A DNA stretch of 64,000 bases from Sphingomonas sp. AOB5 (GTDB lineage Bacteria; Pseudomonadota; Alphaproteobacteria; Sphingomonadales; Sphingomonadaceae), in contig NZ_JARNTV010000003.1 in NCBI RefSeq assembly GCF_029433115.1, forward strand, positions 62,001 to 126,000, written 5' to 3'. Within the stretch, counting starts at the first letter, position 1; each line of letters starts with the position of its first letter. This document shows positions 8,276 to 17,211 of the stretch, in pieces. The notes under the pieces were generated by a model, which saw nothing but the letters and a program-made list of their open reading frames with translations, did no database searches and was not told the DNA's origin. Both the position numbers and the translations under genes were made by a program.

Positions 8276-11200
8276 CGCGAAAGGCCTCCGCCAAAAGCCG
8301 CCCGGATGCGCGCCCAATAACCAACCCTGCGTTCGGCATAGGCTGTACGCGCGGGAAGCGTCAGCACGATCTGCGTGCCCGGCTGACGCCCCGTCACGAT
8401 GGCGAGCGAACCGCCGATGCGATAGGCGCGCTCCTGCATGCCGATCAGGCCGAAATGGCCGGTGCCCTTGCCCGAACCGAGCATCTCCTCCGGAATGCCG
8501 GTGCCGGTATCGCTGACCTGAAGCGCGAATTGCGTGACGCCGTACGTCAGGACGACCGAGATCGTCTCCGACCCGGAATGGCGCTGGGCATTGCGGATCG
8601 CCTCCTCGGCGATGCGGAGCGCCTCGGTCGCAACCAGTGCATGCAGCGGGCGTGGTTCGCCCTTGGTGGCAAGGTCGATCCGCGCACGGTCATCCGCCAC
8701 GGTGCCGATGCGCTGCTGCAGCGATTGCGCCAGTTCCGATTGCTGTTCGCCGCGCAGATCGCGCACGCGCTCGCGCCCCTCGATCAGCACGGAATCGGCC
8801 TGGTCGAGCGCGTCGTCGAGCGAGCGGCGGGTCGCCGGATCGGTGATCCGGTCGGTCACGGCCTGGAAGCGGAGCATCAGCCCCTGAATGCCCTGCAACA
8901 GCGTATCGTGCAGTTCGCGGGCGATCCGCTCGCGCTCGGCGACGCGCTCGGCCATCCGCATCTGGATACGGTCCGCGACCGTGCGCAAGCGCACCGAGAA
9001 CACCAGTGACAAAAGCGCGATCGCGCCGATCGCGCAGAGCAGCTTGAACGGCCAGCTTTGCAGGAAGGTCGGCCTGATCTCGATTTCCAGCACGGCGCCC
9101 GGATTGCTCCAGCTGCGCTGATTGTCGGATGCGATCACCTGGAACCGGTAGTGGCCGGGTTGCAGATTGGCGTAGGACGCCAGCCGGCGATCGGCCGGAT
9201 CGACCCAGTCCTCATCGACACCATCCAGCCGATAGCGGAACCGGACGCGTTCGGGATGGGTGTAGGACAGGGCGGTATAGGCGATGTCGAACGCATGGCT
9301 TCCGGCGGGCAGCGTCAGTTTCGCGGGATCGCGATGCTCGGTCCCGGCAGCGGTGAGCGCGCGGATCTTCACCGGCGGCGGCTGCGCATTGTCCGAAAGG
9401 CGCGACGGATCGATCACCGCCACCCCCTCGCGATTGAGCTGCCAGACCCTGCCATCGGTGCCGACCGCCATTTGCGGGCCCGCATAATCGTTGCTCTGCG
9501 GCGGCTTCAGCCCGTCGCGCAGGTCGAGCACGATCCGGTCCAGCGGCGCATTCGGATCGTCGAAGGCGCGATTGAGTGCTGCTGTGGAAACCCGCGACGT
9601 GAAGAAGGCGCGCATCATCCAGGTTTCGCCATTCGGCGTCTGCAGCAGATCCCGCAGCCGGGCGACGAACGGGAAACGCCGCCAGTCGAGGCGCGCGACC
9701 TTGCTCCCCCGGATCCGCAGCAATCCGTTGCTGCCGCTCACATAGATATCGCCGCCCTCGACCGACAAATTGGTGATCAGCCCGGGATCATGGGACTCGA
9801 GCGGCAGGATGTGCGCCTTGTTGCCGATCACCCGCACCAGTCCGGTCTTGGTCGTATAGGCCAGATCGCCTTCCGCCGTGACGGTGAGATCCCACCAATG
9901 CACCGGCGGCAGCGGCTGTTTCGGCACGTGCCATCCCTGCGCATCATGCCAGACCAGCTGTCCGGTGGTCGTACCGACCCAGAGCCGTCCGTGACGGTCC
10001 TCGGCGCAGGCCGAGGTGATCTCGACGCCCGGCGGCAGGGCTATCGCGCGCTGCCTGCCATCTTCGAGACGGACGATGCGGGTCGGCAACAGCACCCAAG
10101 CGCCCCTGCCCCATGCGCGGCACTGGCCCGCTGGCCCCTCGGCCAGAAGCTTGCGCGGCGACCCCGGCGAGACCTGATAGAATCCCGCGCTGGTATCGAT
10201 GAACAGCTCGGTGCCATTCTGGCTTATCCCGATGCCTTGGGGCCAGTCGCCCTCGACCGCCGGTTCCGGCACGGCGCTGGCCCTGCGGAACCGGTCGAGT
10301 CCCAATTCGGTGGCCACCCAGACATTGTCGTCCCGGTCGACGAAGAAGTCGTAGGTTACCCCCGACGACAGACCATCCGAGATCGCGAACAGCGCCGGTT
10401 CCCCGGATATGGGCCTCCCCGCTGCAGCGGGTGACGCGAGATGCGAGATCGCCTCCGACTTGCTACCCCACAGACCGCCGGAGGAGTCGACATCCCCGGG
10501 TACCGTTCCAACGCTTACCGGTCTGGCCAGACCTGCAGGCCAGGAAAGCGGCTTCCCGTCGGGGCCCAGCAGAAGCGGCCCCGAAACACCGGCGAACCAT
10601 ACGCGGCCGTTGCGGTCCTTGAGGCAACCCCCGTCTGCCAGGCGATGCTCGCTGATCTCGAACCGCCTCGCACCCGGCCTGAGATAGGTCAGGACGGTCT
10701 TGTCGCGATTGTAGAGCGACAGCCAGAGCGTGCCGTCCGCCGTCGGACACAGAGCGGATTGGCCGCCGACCGCCAGACCGTAGCGCGCATCCGCATCCTC
10801 CCAGCGGCCGTTGGCAAAACGGAACAGCCGGTTGGCGTCGATATTGAACATTGTCGACGATGCCCAGATCGCGCCGTCCGCCGTCTGCGCCAGATCGCTG
10901 ATGATCGTCGGCGGCTTCGGCATCGGCACCGGGTGCAGCGCTCCGTTGCGATACACCGCGACCCCGGCATTCTGGTTGTAGCCGACCCAAAGCTCGCCCG
11001 ATCGCGTGACCAGCAGCGGCCCGGCGGACGCACGCTCGAGCGGCGATCCGGCCGGGACCGGGATCTTCTCGAATTCGAATCCGTCGAAGCGGAACAGCCC
11101 CTCGGCACCGCTGATCCAGATCCAGCCATCCGGGGTTTGCTGGATCTCCCGCATCCCGGTCGGCGCGCCGGCATAGATCATCCAGCGATCGTGCCTGAAA

Positions 11201-11361
11201 TTGCTGAACCCCGCCGATGGCAACTGGGCCACCGCCTGCCCGCCCAGCAGCGCGGCCGCCAGCAGCAACAGCCACCAGCCGCGTGATCCCAGGCCTGCGA
11301 CAGACAAAGCTCGCAACCGCTTCCCCCTCTCGACCTCGCTACCACGCAATCGAGTGCCCAA
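8272..11361 (-). CDS. Sensor histidine kinase with two-component propeller and Y_Y_Y domains
   Basis: Large membrane sensor kinase. A signal peptide or anchor (WWLLLLAAALLGGQAVAQ) is followed by about 650 residues of propeller repeats (blades of the type TPDGWIWISGAEGLFRFDG and DRHGRLWVGT), a Y_Y_Y domain (YRLDGVDEDW near 705-800), one transmembrane helix (FKLLCAIGAIALLSLVFSV), a HisKA_3 dimerisation domain with phosphoacceptor His818 (ARELHDTLLQ) and a C-terminal HATPase (DTGTGIPEE). The start is uncertain: no ATG or GTG precedes the signal peptide, so translation must begin at a TTG (11361, 11349 or 11307). Cognate regulator is the overlapping NarL-type gene. In this class the propeller binds an extracytoplasmic ligand, often carbohydrate or aromatic; here unknown. 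Confidence 0.85.
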   Translation of the reverse strand: MGTRLRGSEVERGKRLRALSVAGLGSRGWWLLLLAAALLGGQAVAQLPSAGFSNFRHDRWMIYAGAPTGMREIQQTPDGWIWISGAEGLFRFDGFEFEKIPVPAGSPLERASAGPLLVTRSGELWVGYNQNAGVAVYRNGALHPVPMPKPPTIISDLAQTADGAIWASSTMFNIDANRLFRFANGRWEDADARYGLAVGGQSALCPTADGTLWLSLYNRDKTVLTYLRPGARRFEISEHRLADGGCLKDRNGRVWFAGVSGPLLLGPDGKPLSWPAGLARPVSVGTVPGDVDSSGGLWGSKSEAISHLASPAAAGRPISGEPALFAISDGLSSGVTYDFFVDRDDNVWVATELGLDRFRRASAVPEPAVEGDWPQGIGISQNGTELFIDTSAGFYQVSPGSPRKLLAEGPAGQCRAWGRGAWVLLPTRIVRLEDGRQRAIALPPGVEITSACAEDRHGRLWVGTTTGQLVWHDAQGWHVPKQPLPPVHWWDLTVTAEGDLAYTTKTGLVRVIGNKAHILPLESHDPGLITNLSVEGGDIYVSGSNGLLRIRGSKVARLDWRRFPFVARLRDLLQTPNGETWMMRAFFTSRVSTAALNRAFDDPNAPLDRIVLDLRDGLKPPQSNDYAGPQMAVGTDGRVWQLNREGVAVIDPSRLSDNAQPPPVKIRALTAAGTEHRDPAKLTLPAGSHAFDIAYTALSYTHPERVRFRYRLDGVDEDWVDPADRRLASYANLQPGHYRFQVIASDNQRSWSNPGAVLEIEIRPTFLQSWPFKLLCAIGAIALLSLVFSVRLRTVADRIQMRMAERVAERERIARELHDTLLQGIQGLMLRFQAVTDRITDPATRRSLDDALDQADSVLIEGRERVRDLRGEQQSELAQSLQQRIGTVADDRARIDLATKGEPRPLHALVATEALRIAEEAIRNAQRHSGSETISVVLTYGVTQFALQVSDTGTGIPEEMLGSGKGTGHFGLIGMQERAYRIGGSLAIVTGRQPGTQIVLTLPARTAYAERRVGYWARIRAAFGGGLSR

Positions 11362-11601
11362 CCTCGATCGCGATAATCCGGACCCAGCATATCGCGATGT
11401 GGCGATCCTGTCGGTACTCGAACGGCGTACTACAACATCACCCTTATGGGGATCGTTGGTGGTGCCCCCGCCGGTTTCCGCTCATGCGCGTGGCGGTTCA
11501 CCCTGCCCGAAAGAATAGGCCGACGCTCCCCCGGCGGGCATCGGCTTTGCGCAAAACGCCAGCCATCCACTGTCCATGCGTTCGTCAAAAGGACCAAGGG
11601 C
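11362..11601. promoter_or_regulatory. Divergent control region, sensor kinase versus SDR gene
   Basis: This 240-base region holds both promoters. Around 11436-11452 lies an A/T-containing block with CCC-TTAT-GGG at its centre, a weak dyad that could be a NarL-type site. The evidence is only its position and partial symmetry. Confidence 0.25.
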
Positions 11602-12321
11602 ATGCGCTTGATGGGGAAAGTGGCACTCATCACGGGAGCGTCGGGCGGCATCGGTCAGGCCGTGGTCGATCTGTTCCTCCGCGAAGGCGCGATCGTGTTC
11701 GCCGCCGATATCGCGCCGCCGCCACGTCCCCATCTCGACGGGGTCAGGACGCTGACGCTCGACGTCACGAGCGAAGCCGACTGGACGGAAGCGGTGGATG
11801 CCGTCGTCGCGCAGACCGACGGCCTCGACATCCTGGTCAACAATGCCGGGATCATCGCGTACGAACCGCTGCACGAGCTGGGCATGGAAGCGTGGCTGCG
11901 GATGATCGCGGTCGACCAGACCGGCGTGTTCCTGGGCATGCGCGAAGCGGTGCGGGTGATGCGGCCGCAACAGGCCGGGTCGATCATCAACATATCGTCG
12001 ATCTGGGGCAGCGCTGCCGTGTCCGGTGCGCACAGCTATCACGCCGCAAAGGGCGCGGTGCGCAACATGTCGAAGAACGCGGCGATGACCTATGTCGGCG
12101 ACGGCATCCGCGTGAATTCGCTGCATCCCGGCTTTATCCACACGCCGCTGACCGATGCGCAGGATGCCGTGCTCAACCGGGCGGTGATCGAAGCGACGCC
12201 GATGCGGCGCGGCGGCCAGCCGAGCGAAGTCGCCTATGGCTGCCTGTACCTCGCCAGCGATGAATCCAGTTACGTCACCGGCACCGAACTGGTGATCGAC
12301 GGCGGCTATCTCGCGCGGTGA
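11602..12321 (+). CDS. Short-chain dehydrogenase/reductase (SDR)
   Basis: Classical SDR oxidoreductase of 239 residues with a Rossmann fold. The coenzyme motif is TGASGGIG at 11-18, NNAG lies at 80-83, and the catalytic residues are Ser133, Tyr146 and Lys150 (YHAAK). The end, SSYVTGTELVIDGGYLAR, is typical of the family. I chose ATG 11602, which begins right before the Rossmann strand and has AAGGACCAAGGG upstream, over frames that extend to 11446 with no family sequence. An acidic residue after the second strand (Asp36) suggests NAD(H). It is divergent from the sensor kinase and followed by a strong hairpin, so it may be transcribed apart from the oxygenase run downstream. Substrate not known. 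Confidence 0.88.
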   Translation: MRLMGKVALITGASGGIGQAVVDLFLREGAIVFAADIAPPPRPHLDGVRTLTLDVTSEADWTEAVDAVVAQTDGLDILVNNAGIIAYEPLHELGMEAWLRMIAVDQTGVFLGMREAVRVMRPQQAGSIINISSIWGSAAVSGAHSYHAAKGAVRNMSKNAAMTYVGDGIRVNSLHPGFIHTPLTDAQDAVLNRAVIEATPMRRGGQPSEVAYGCLYLASDESSYVTGTELVIDGGYLAR

Positions 12322-12332
12322 GCGCGAGCCCC

Positions 12333-12385
12333 GGAGCGGCGCTTCGTCCCGACTGCCCCCACCCCGCCCGACGAAGCGCCGTTCC
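12333..12385 (+). terminator. Hairpin after the SDR gene
   Basis: Inverted repeat with perfect 12-base arms (CGGCGCTTCGTC at 12337-12348, GACGAAGCGCCG at 12370-12381), extended by four more pairs including one G-T, and a 21-base loop. No long T-run follows, but the position directly after the SDR stop supports termination. Confidence 0.55.
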
Positions 12386-12435
12386 GCCCTCGAACCAATG
12401 CTGCCGCAGGTGCGGCGAACCAAGGGAGACAGGCA

Positions 12436-13260
12436 ATGAACGATCGAACCGAACGTCATGCGATCGACCGGCGCGAGCTGCTGCAGGCCGGCGCGGGCGT
12501 GGTGATGACCGGTCTGGTGGCGACCGGCGCGGCGGCATCCGCCCATGCGGCGCAAACCGGCACGCCATTGGGAATGCGCCTTCAGGGCGTGCAGCATTTC
12601 GGGCTGACGGTGCAGAATATGGAGCGCGCCTTCGCCTTCTACACCGAAGTGCTGGGTGGCACCGAGGTGATGCGTGACGGCGATTTCCAGGGTGAGCGGA
12701 TCCACAACACGCTGCTGACCGATCAGGAGATCGAAGCACGGTCGCGCGGGGTGAACCCACGGACGATGGGCGTGCCGGATCTGCGCGGCGGCGCGCAGCG
12801 GCTCGATGTCCGCTTCATCCAGTTCGACAATGTCGTGCTCGAGCTGCTGCAATATCGCGATGCCGATCAGCCGCTGGGCGGCCCGAAGAGCTTCGCGGAG
12901 CCGCTCGATCATATGAGCCCGGCATTCCCGCGGATGATGCATATCTGCTTCCACATCCGCGACGATGCCGACTTCAACCAGTTCATCCGCGATCTGGAGG
13001 CCGAGTCCGCCCGCCGCGGCATGACGCAGGTTCGCGCCAACCGCGTCGTCACCGTAACCAGCGAAGCCGAACGCCAGCGTGCGCCTATCGAAGCCAATTC
13101 CAATCCGATCACCGAGGGCAAGTCGAATGGCTGGCGGCTGATCTACTGCAAGGGGCCGGAGGGCGAGCAGCTCGAGTTCGTCCAGGCGCTCGGCCCGGTC
13201 AAGCGCACCTTCGACAACGCCCGCGACGCGCGCAAGCGCCTCGTTCCTACCGGCACGTGA
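12436..13260 (+). CDS. Tat-exported VOC superfamily (glyoxalase/dioxygenase-like) protein
   Basis: Vicinal-oxygen-chelate fold protein of 274 residues. The N-terminus carries a Tat-type signal (DRRELLQAGAGVVMTGLVAT, then ASAHAA), unusual for a VOC enzyme, which is normally cytoplasmic. The fold is indicated by LQGVQHFGLTVQNMERAFAF from residue 49 and a second module from about 165. Candidate metal ligands are His54, Glu136, His169 and Glu247. A GGGAG site lies upstream of the ATG. It heads a run of four genes with gaps of 10, 30 and 25 bases, and a ring-cleavage, isomerase or lyase role in the periplasm is possible. I cannot name the substrate. Confidence 0.82.
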   Translation: MNDRTERHAIDRRELLQAGAGVVMTGLVATGAAASAHAAQTGTPLGMRLQGVQHFGLTVQNMERAFAFYTEVLGGTEVMRDGDFQGERIHNTLLTDQEIEARSRGVNPRTMGVPDLRGGAQRLDVRFIQFDNVVLELLQYRDADQPLGGPKSFAEPLDHMSPAFPRMMHICFHIRDDADFNQFIRDLEAESARRGMTQVRANRVVTVTSEAERQRAPIEANSNPITEGKSNGWRLIYCKGPEGEQLEFVQALGPVKRTFDNARDARKRLVPTGT

Positions 13261-13270
13261 GGAGGTCACG

Positions 13271-14614
13271 ATGTTCCGGAAACCACCCGACACGCCCTAT
13301 ATCACCGGCGTCCACACGCCGATGCGCGAGGAACTCACGATCGAAGATCTCGCCGTATCCGGCGAAATCCCCAAGGCGCTTCACGGACGCTATCTGCGCA
13401 TGGGACCCAACCCCATGCATCCCAATCCGCGCAAGCATCACTGGTTCGCTGGCGACGGGATGATCCATGGCATCCGGATCGAGGACGGACAGGCGCTGTG
13501 GTATCGCAATCGCTGGATCCGCTCGACCGCGGTGACCAAGGCGCTCGACGAGCCGCTCACGCCGGGGCCGCGGCATCTGTTCGATACGGTCAATACCAAT
13601 GTCGTCGGCTTTGGCGGGACGACGCTTGGTCTGATCGAGGCAGGCAGCACGCCGGTGGTGATCGGCGAGATGCTCGAGACCGAACGCTATACCGACTTTG
13701 CCGGCACCCTTCACGGCGGTCTGGCAGCGCATCCGCACGTCGATCCGCTAACCGGCGAGATGCTGGCGGTGAGCTATGACGCGGCAAAGTGGCGCGCGAT
13801 CCGGTATCTGGCGATCGGACCCGAGGGCGAGGTCCGGCGCGACGTGAAGATCCCGGTGCGGCATGGTCCGATGATCCACGATTCCGCCTTTACCGGCCGG
13901 TACGCGATCATCCTCGATCTGCCCGTCACTTTCTCGCTCACCGCGGCGATTGCAGGCTACCAATTCCCTTATCGCTGGAACCCGAGCCATAAGGCGCGAG
14001 TCGGACTGTTACCGCGCGACGGCGAGGCAGGCGACATTATCTGGTGCCCGGTCGATCCCTGCTTCGTCTTCCACGCCGTAAACGCCTATGACGCGGCGGA
14101 CGGTACGGTCGTACTAGATCTGGTCGTCCATGACCGGATGTTCTGGCAGCGCACCTCGGGACCAGATTCGCAGCAATGCGGACTGGAACGCTGGTCGATC
14201 GATCCGGCGACGCGCACCGTGATCCGTACGGTGATCGACCCGGCGCCGCAGGAATTTCCCCGGTGCGACGAGCGGCGGCTGGGCCAGCCCTATCGCTATG
14301 CCTATGCGATGGCGCTGACCGATCCCTTCCTCGGCACCGGCCTGTTCAAGCACGATCTAAGCAAGGGCACCCGGCAGGCGCATGGCTTCGGGCCGAACCG
14401 CCATCCCTGCGAGTTCGTGTTCGTCCCATCGCACACCGGCGCCGAAGAGGATGAAGGCTGGCTGATCGGCTTCGTTATCGATGCGATCGCACGGGTCACC
14501 GATCTGGTGATCCTCGATGCCCGGAATTTCGAGAGCGAGCCGCTGGCCAGCATCCGCGTGCCGCACATCATTCCCCCCGGCTTTCACGGCAATTGGGTGT
14601 GGGATGCCGACTGA
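13271..14614 (+). CDS. Carotenoid-cleavage-type oxygenase (lignostilbene/apocarotenoid dioxygenase family)
   Basis: Non-haem iron oxygenase of the RPE65/NCED/lignostilbene dioxygenase family, which splits a carbon-carbon double bond to give two carbonyl products. The four iron-binding histidines are all seen: His154 (LAAHPHVDP), His203 (MIHDSAF), His269 (FHAVNAYD) and His439 (PPGFHGNW). Length of 447 residues is normal. No signal peptide is seen, so it is cytoplasmic although its neighbours on both sides carry export signals. GAGGAGG lies eight bases before the ATG. In sphingomonads this family includes lignin-derived stilbene cleavage enzymes and isoeugenol/carotenoid cleavage enzymes; the aromatic-catabolism setting favours a phenylpropene or stilbene substrate over a carotenoid, but this is inference. 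Confidence 0.9.
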   Translation: MFRKPPDTPYITGVHTPMREELTIEDLAVSGEIPKALHGRYLRMGPNPMHPNPRKHHWFAGDGMIHGIRIEDGQALWYRNRWIRSTAVTKALDEPLTPGPRHLFDTVNTNVVGFGGTTLGLIEAGSTPVVIGEMLETERYTDFAGTLHGGLAAHPHVDPLTGEMLAVSYDAAKWRAIRYLAIGPEGEVRRDVKIPVRHGPMIHDSAFTGRYAIILDLPVTFSLTAAIAGYQFPYRWNPSHKARVGLLPRDGEAGDIIWCPVDPCFVFHAVNAYDAADGTVVLDLVVHDRMFWQRTSGPDSQQCGLERWSIDPATRTVIRTVIDPAPQEFPRCDERRLGQPYRYAYAMALTDPFLGTGLFKHDLSKGTRQAHGFGPNRHPCEFVFVPSHTGAEEDEGWLIGFVIDAIARVTDLVILDARNFESEPLASIRVPHIIPPGFHGNWVWDAD

Positions 14615-14644
14615 ACCGCAAACCCGTTTCGAAGGAGCCAAGAG

Positions 14645-15043
14645 ATGCGCATTCCCCTGCTTTCGCTAAGCCTGCTGCTCTGCACGGCGTCCGCCGCTCC
14701 CGTGCAGGATCATGGCGGCATCCGCTATGCAGAGATCCCCGCCACGGCCTATGCCGTCGTCGCCGAGATTCAGGCGAAACCGGGCAAGGAAGACGAACTG
14801 CGCGCAATCACGCTGCCGCTGGTCGCCAACGTCCGCGCCGAGCCGAACAATCTGCTCTACTTCCTCCATGAGGATCGCGAGCGGCCCGGCCATTTCATCT
14901 TCTACGAGATCTTCGCCACCCAGGCGGACTTCGAGGCGCACAACGCCACCCCGCACGTCCAGGCGTGGTTCGCGCGGCTTTCCGAGCTGGCGGACGGGCC
15001 GGTGAAGGTGACGCGCATGCAGATATTGAACAACCGCCCGTGA
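14645..15043 (+). CDS. Secreted antibiotic-biosynthesis-monooxygenase (ABM) domain protein
   Basis: Small 132-residue protein with a cleavable signal peptide (LLSLSLLLCTASAAPV) followed by one ABM ferredoxin-like domain from about residue 36 (YAVVAEIQAKPGKEDELRA to FIFYEIFATQADFEAHNATPHVQAW). ABM proteins include cofactor-free monooxygenases and haem or quinone handling enzymes; many are uncharacterised. AAGGAG lies just upstream of the ATG. Its export is odd for the family and parallels the exported VOC and alpha/beta hydrolase genes on either side of the oxygenase, suggesting that one compound is processed outside the cytoplasm. Reaction unknown. Confidence 0.85.
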   Translation: MRIPLLSLSLLLCTASAAPVQDHGGIRYAEIPATAYAVVAEIQAKPGKEDELRAITLPLVANVRAEPNNLLYFLHEDRERPGHFIFYEIFATQADFEAHNATPHVQAWFARLSELADGPVKVTRMQILNNRP

Positions 15044-15068
15044 CTGGAGCCAGAAGGGAGATCATCAG

Positions 15069-15845
15069 ATGAAGAAGGTACTCGCAGCACTCGCATCGGC
15101 GAGCCTCGCTACCAGCGTGCCACCGGCAATGGCCGGTCCGGATCGCGACCGCCCGACGATCGTGCTCGTCCATGGTGCGTTCGTCGATGGATCGGGCTGG
15201 GCCGGTGTCTACCAGATCCTGCGCAAGGACGGGTATCCGGTGATCGTGGTGCAGAACCCCACCATGTCGCTGGAAGACGATGTCGCCGCGACCCAACGGG
15301 CAATAGCCGCGGCACCTGGCGATGTCGTGCTGGTCGGCCATTCCTATGGCGGCGTCGTCATCACCGAGGCCGGATCGAACCCCAAGGTATCGGCGCTGGT
15401 CTATGTCGCCGCCTTCGCGCCGGATCAGGGCGAGTCCGTCTCGTCGATCGTCGCCAGCGCACCACCGGGCGCGCCCGCACTGCCGATCGTGGCGAGCGCC
15501 GATGGTATGCTGACGCTCGACAAGGCGAAGTTTCCGGCTCTGTTCGCCGCGGACCTGGCGCTCGAGACGGCGCAGTTCATGGCGGACTCGCAGCAGCCCT
15601 GGGGCGCCCGCGCGCTGGAAGGCAAGATCACGACGCCCGCTTGGAAATCGAAACCGAGCTGGTTCCTGATCCCACGTGACGACCTGATCATCCCGCCCAC
15701 CGGCCAGCACAGCATGGCCCAGCGTGCCCGCGCGACGATCCGCGAGGTGCCGGGCAGCCACGCCTTCTTCGTGTCGAACCCCGCAGCCGTCGCGGCGATC
15801 ATCGAAGAGGCTGCGACCGCCAAGGCGAAGAAGGCCGGACAGTAA
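15069..15845 (+). CDS. Secreted alpha/beta hydrolase
   Basis: Alpha/beta-hydrolase-fold protein with a signal peptide (KKVLAALASASLATSVPPAMA). The oxyanion region is VHGAF (34-38), the nucleophile elbow GHSYGG places the serine at 92, and candidates for the rest of the triad are Asp204 or Asp205 and His231 (GSHAFF). The overall pattern (GSGWAGVYQILRKDGYPVI, YVAAFAPDQGES) matches the small EstC/salicylate-esterase-like group often annotated as alpha/beta hydrolase. A lysine-rich C-terminal tail is present. It is the last gene of the VOC-oxygenase-ABM-hydrolase run. It could remove an ester group before or after cleavage by the oxygenase; that is a guess from context. Confidence 0.85.
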   Translation: MKKVLAALASASLATSVPPAMAGPDRDRPTIVLVHGAFVDGSGWAGVYQILRKDGYPVIVVQNPTMSLEDDVAATQRAIAAAPGDVVLVGHSYGGVVITEAGSNPKVSALVYVAAFAPDQGESVSSIVASAPPGAPALPIVASADGMLTLDKAKFPALFAADLALETAQFMADSQQPWGARALEGKITTPAWKSKPSWFLIPRDDLIIPPTGQHSMAQRARATIREVPGSHAFFVSNPAAVAAIIEEAATAKAKKAGQ

Positions 15846-16161
15846 TCGGGTGGCGCTTTGCTTTGCGGTGAACCGGCTTCCCACCTGCCATCCCGTCAGG
15901 GTCGCGCGCAGGCGGGATAGGTCGAACCGAGCGGCCATTACGGAATCTCGCGCGAACGCATCGAGTTCATTGCCCGCGAACTTTCGAAGCGAAGCATCGC
16001 CGGTGAACGACTGACCGGATTTCGCGGGCAATTGTCCTGCTGCGGATCTCATCCGCCGATGAACGGGTGCAATCGGCGAAAGATTGATGGAAGGTTCGGC
16101 CGCCAGAAGCCGGTGCGAAGCCGCAAGCGGATTTCGCGGCCAACGATCAGGAGACGCCCAG
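15846..16161. other. 316-base intergenic stretch with a nested inverted repeat
   Basis: No gene is supported here. At 15969-16032 there are perfect 12-base arms (ATTGCCCGCGAA / TTCGCGGGCAAT) enclosing two smaller hairpins (CTT-TCG-AAG at 15981-15989 and CCGGT/ACCGG at 16000-16018). It could be a leader structure, a small RNA or a terminator. The sensor kinase start follows at 16162. Confidence 0.45.
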
Positions 16162-17211
16162 ATGCCCATCCCTCCCCGGCAAGGCGACCAGCGGAGCGGC
16201 ACGTCGCTGACCTGGATCCTGTTCCCCTCGGTGATCCTCGTCATGGTGATGACGTTCATGGCGGTACAGGTGCTGGGCATCGTTCCCGACGCTGGCACCG
16301 TATCGCTCGTGGAGCGGATGGATCCCGGCAACCTCGCGCGCGAGGCCAGTGCGAACCTGCCGCTGATCCTGCTGATCGCGGTGCTGATGATGGGCGGCAT
16401 CTTCGTGGCGCTGCGGCTCGGGCTGCGGCCGTTGCGGCAGATTTCGGAGCTGGCGGCGGGCATCGGTCCGGTCACGATCAGCCAGCGCCTGCCGCTGAGC
16501 GCTGCGCCGCGCGAGATCGCGCCGCTGGTCGCCGCGTTCAATTCCACGCTCGACCGGCTGGAGGCGGGCTGGCGCGCGCAGCGGGAATTCTCCGCCAACG
16601 CCGCGCATGAATTGCGGACGCCGCTCGCCAGCCTGCGTGCGCAGGTGGAGAGCCTGTTGGAGCCGGAGGACCGGCGCGACGCGATCGAGGAATTCGAGCG
16701 GCTCGGCCGGCTGATCACCCAGCTTCTGGCACTGGCCGAGGCAGATAGCGGCGAGGATGTGCGCAAGGAGAATTTCGATCTGGTCGCACTCGCACGCAGC
16801 CTCGCCAGCGATATGGCAAGCGGCATCGTGGCGGGCGGACGCAGCATCGCGTTCGATAGCGAAACGGATCGCTGGATGTGCCTGGGAGCGCCCGGTCTGG
16901 TCGAAGTGGCGATCCGCAACCTGATCGAGAATGCGGTGCGCCATGCCCCCGCCGGAAGCGAGATCGCGCTGTCGGTCGACGGATCGGGCAGGCTTGCGGT
17001 CAGCGACGACGGACCAGGGGTGCCGAAGGCGTTCCGGACGCGGCTGTTCGAACGCTTCAGCAAGGCCGACGCGCAAGGCCCCGGCGCCGGACTGGGGCTG
17101 TCGATCGTCCGGCGCGTCATGACGGTGCATGGCGGCGAGGCGCGGTACGACCCCGCGGCATCGGGCGCCCGCTTCCTGCTCGACTTTTCCGGACGCGGGG
17201 CCGCCCGGTGA
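16162..17211 (+). CDS. Two-component sensor histidine kinase
   Basis: Membrane histidine kinase of 349 residues. Two transmembrane segments (about 16-40 and 66-86) flank a short periplasmic part of roughly 25 residues, followed by a HAMP-like region, the H-box NAAHELRTPL with phosphoacceptor His149, the N-box IRNLIENAVRHAP (Asn257), the G1 box SDDGPGVP and GAGLGLSIV. The small periplasmic loop suggests membrane or intramembrane sensing. Start ATG 16162 is chosen for the AGGAG upstream; the frame is open to 16084 without homology. Its stop overlaps the GTG of the response regulator (GTGA). A porin and an RND pump follow and are likely targets. Confidence 0.9.
   Translation: MPIPPRQGDQRSGTSLTWILFPSVILVMVMTFMAVQVLGIVPDAGTVSLVERMDPGNLAREASANLPLILLIAVLMMGGIFVALRLGLRPLRQISELAAGIGPVTISQRLPLSAAPREIAPLVAAFNSTLDRLEAGWRAQREFSANAAHELRTPLASLRAQVESLLEPEDRRDAIEEFERLGRLITQLLALAEADSGEDVRKENFDLVALARSLASDMASGIVAGGRSIAFDSETDRWMCLGAPGLVEVAIRNLIENAVRHAPAGSEIALSVDGSGRLAVSDDGPGVPKAFRTRLFERFSKADAQGPGAGLGLSIVRRVMTVHGGEARYDPAASGARFLLDFSGRGAAR

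Noticed and set aside
11446..11601. Longer N-terminus of the SDR at 11602
   Set aside because: The added residues have no family similarity, and the Rossmann fold begins directly at the chosen start.
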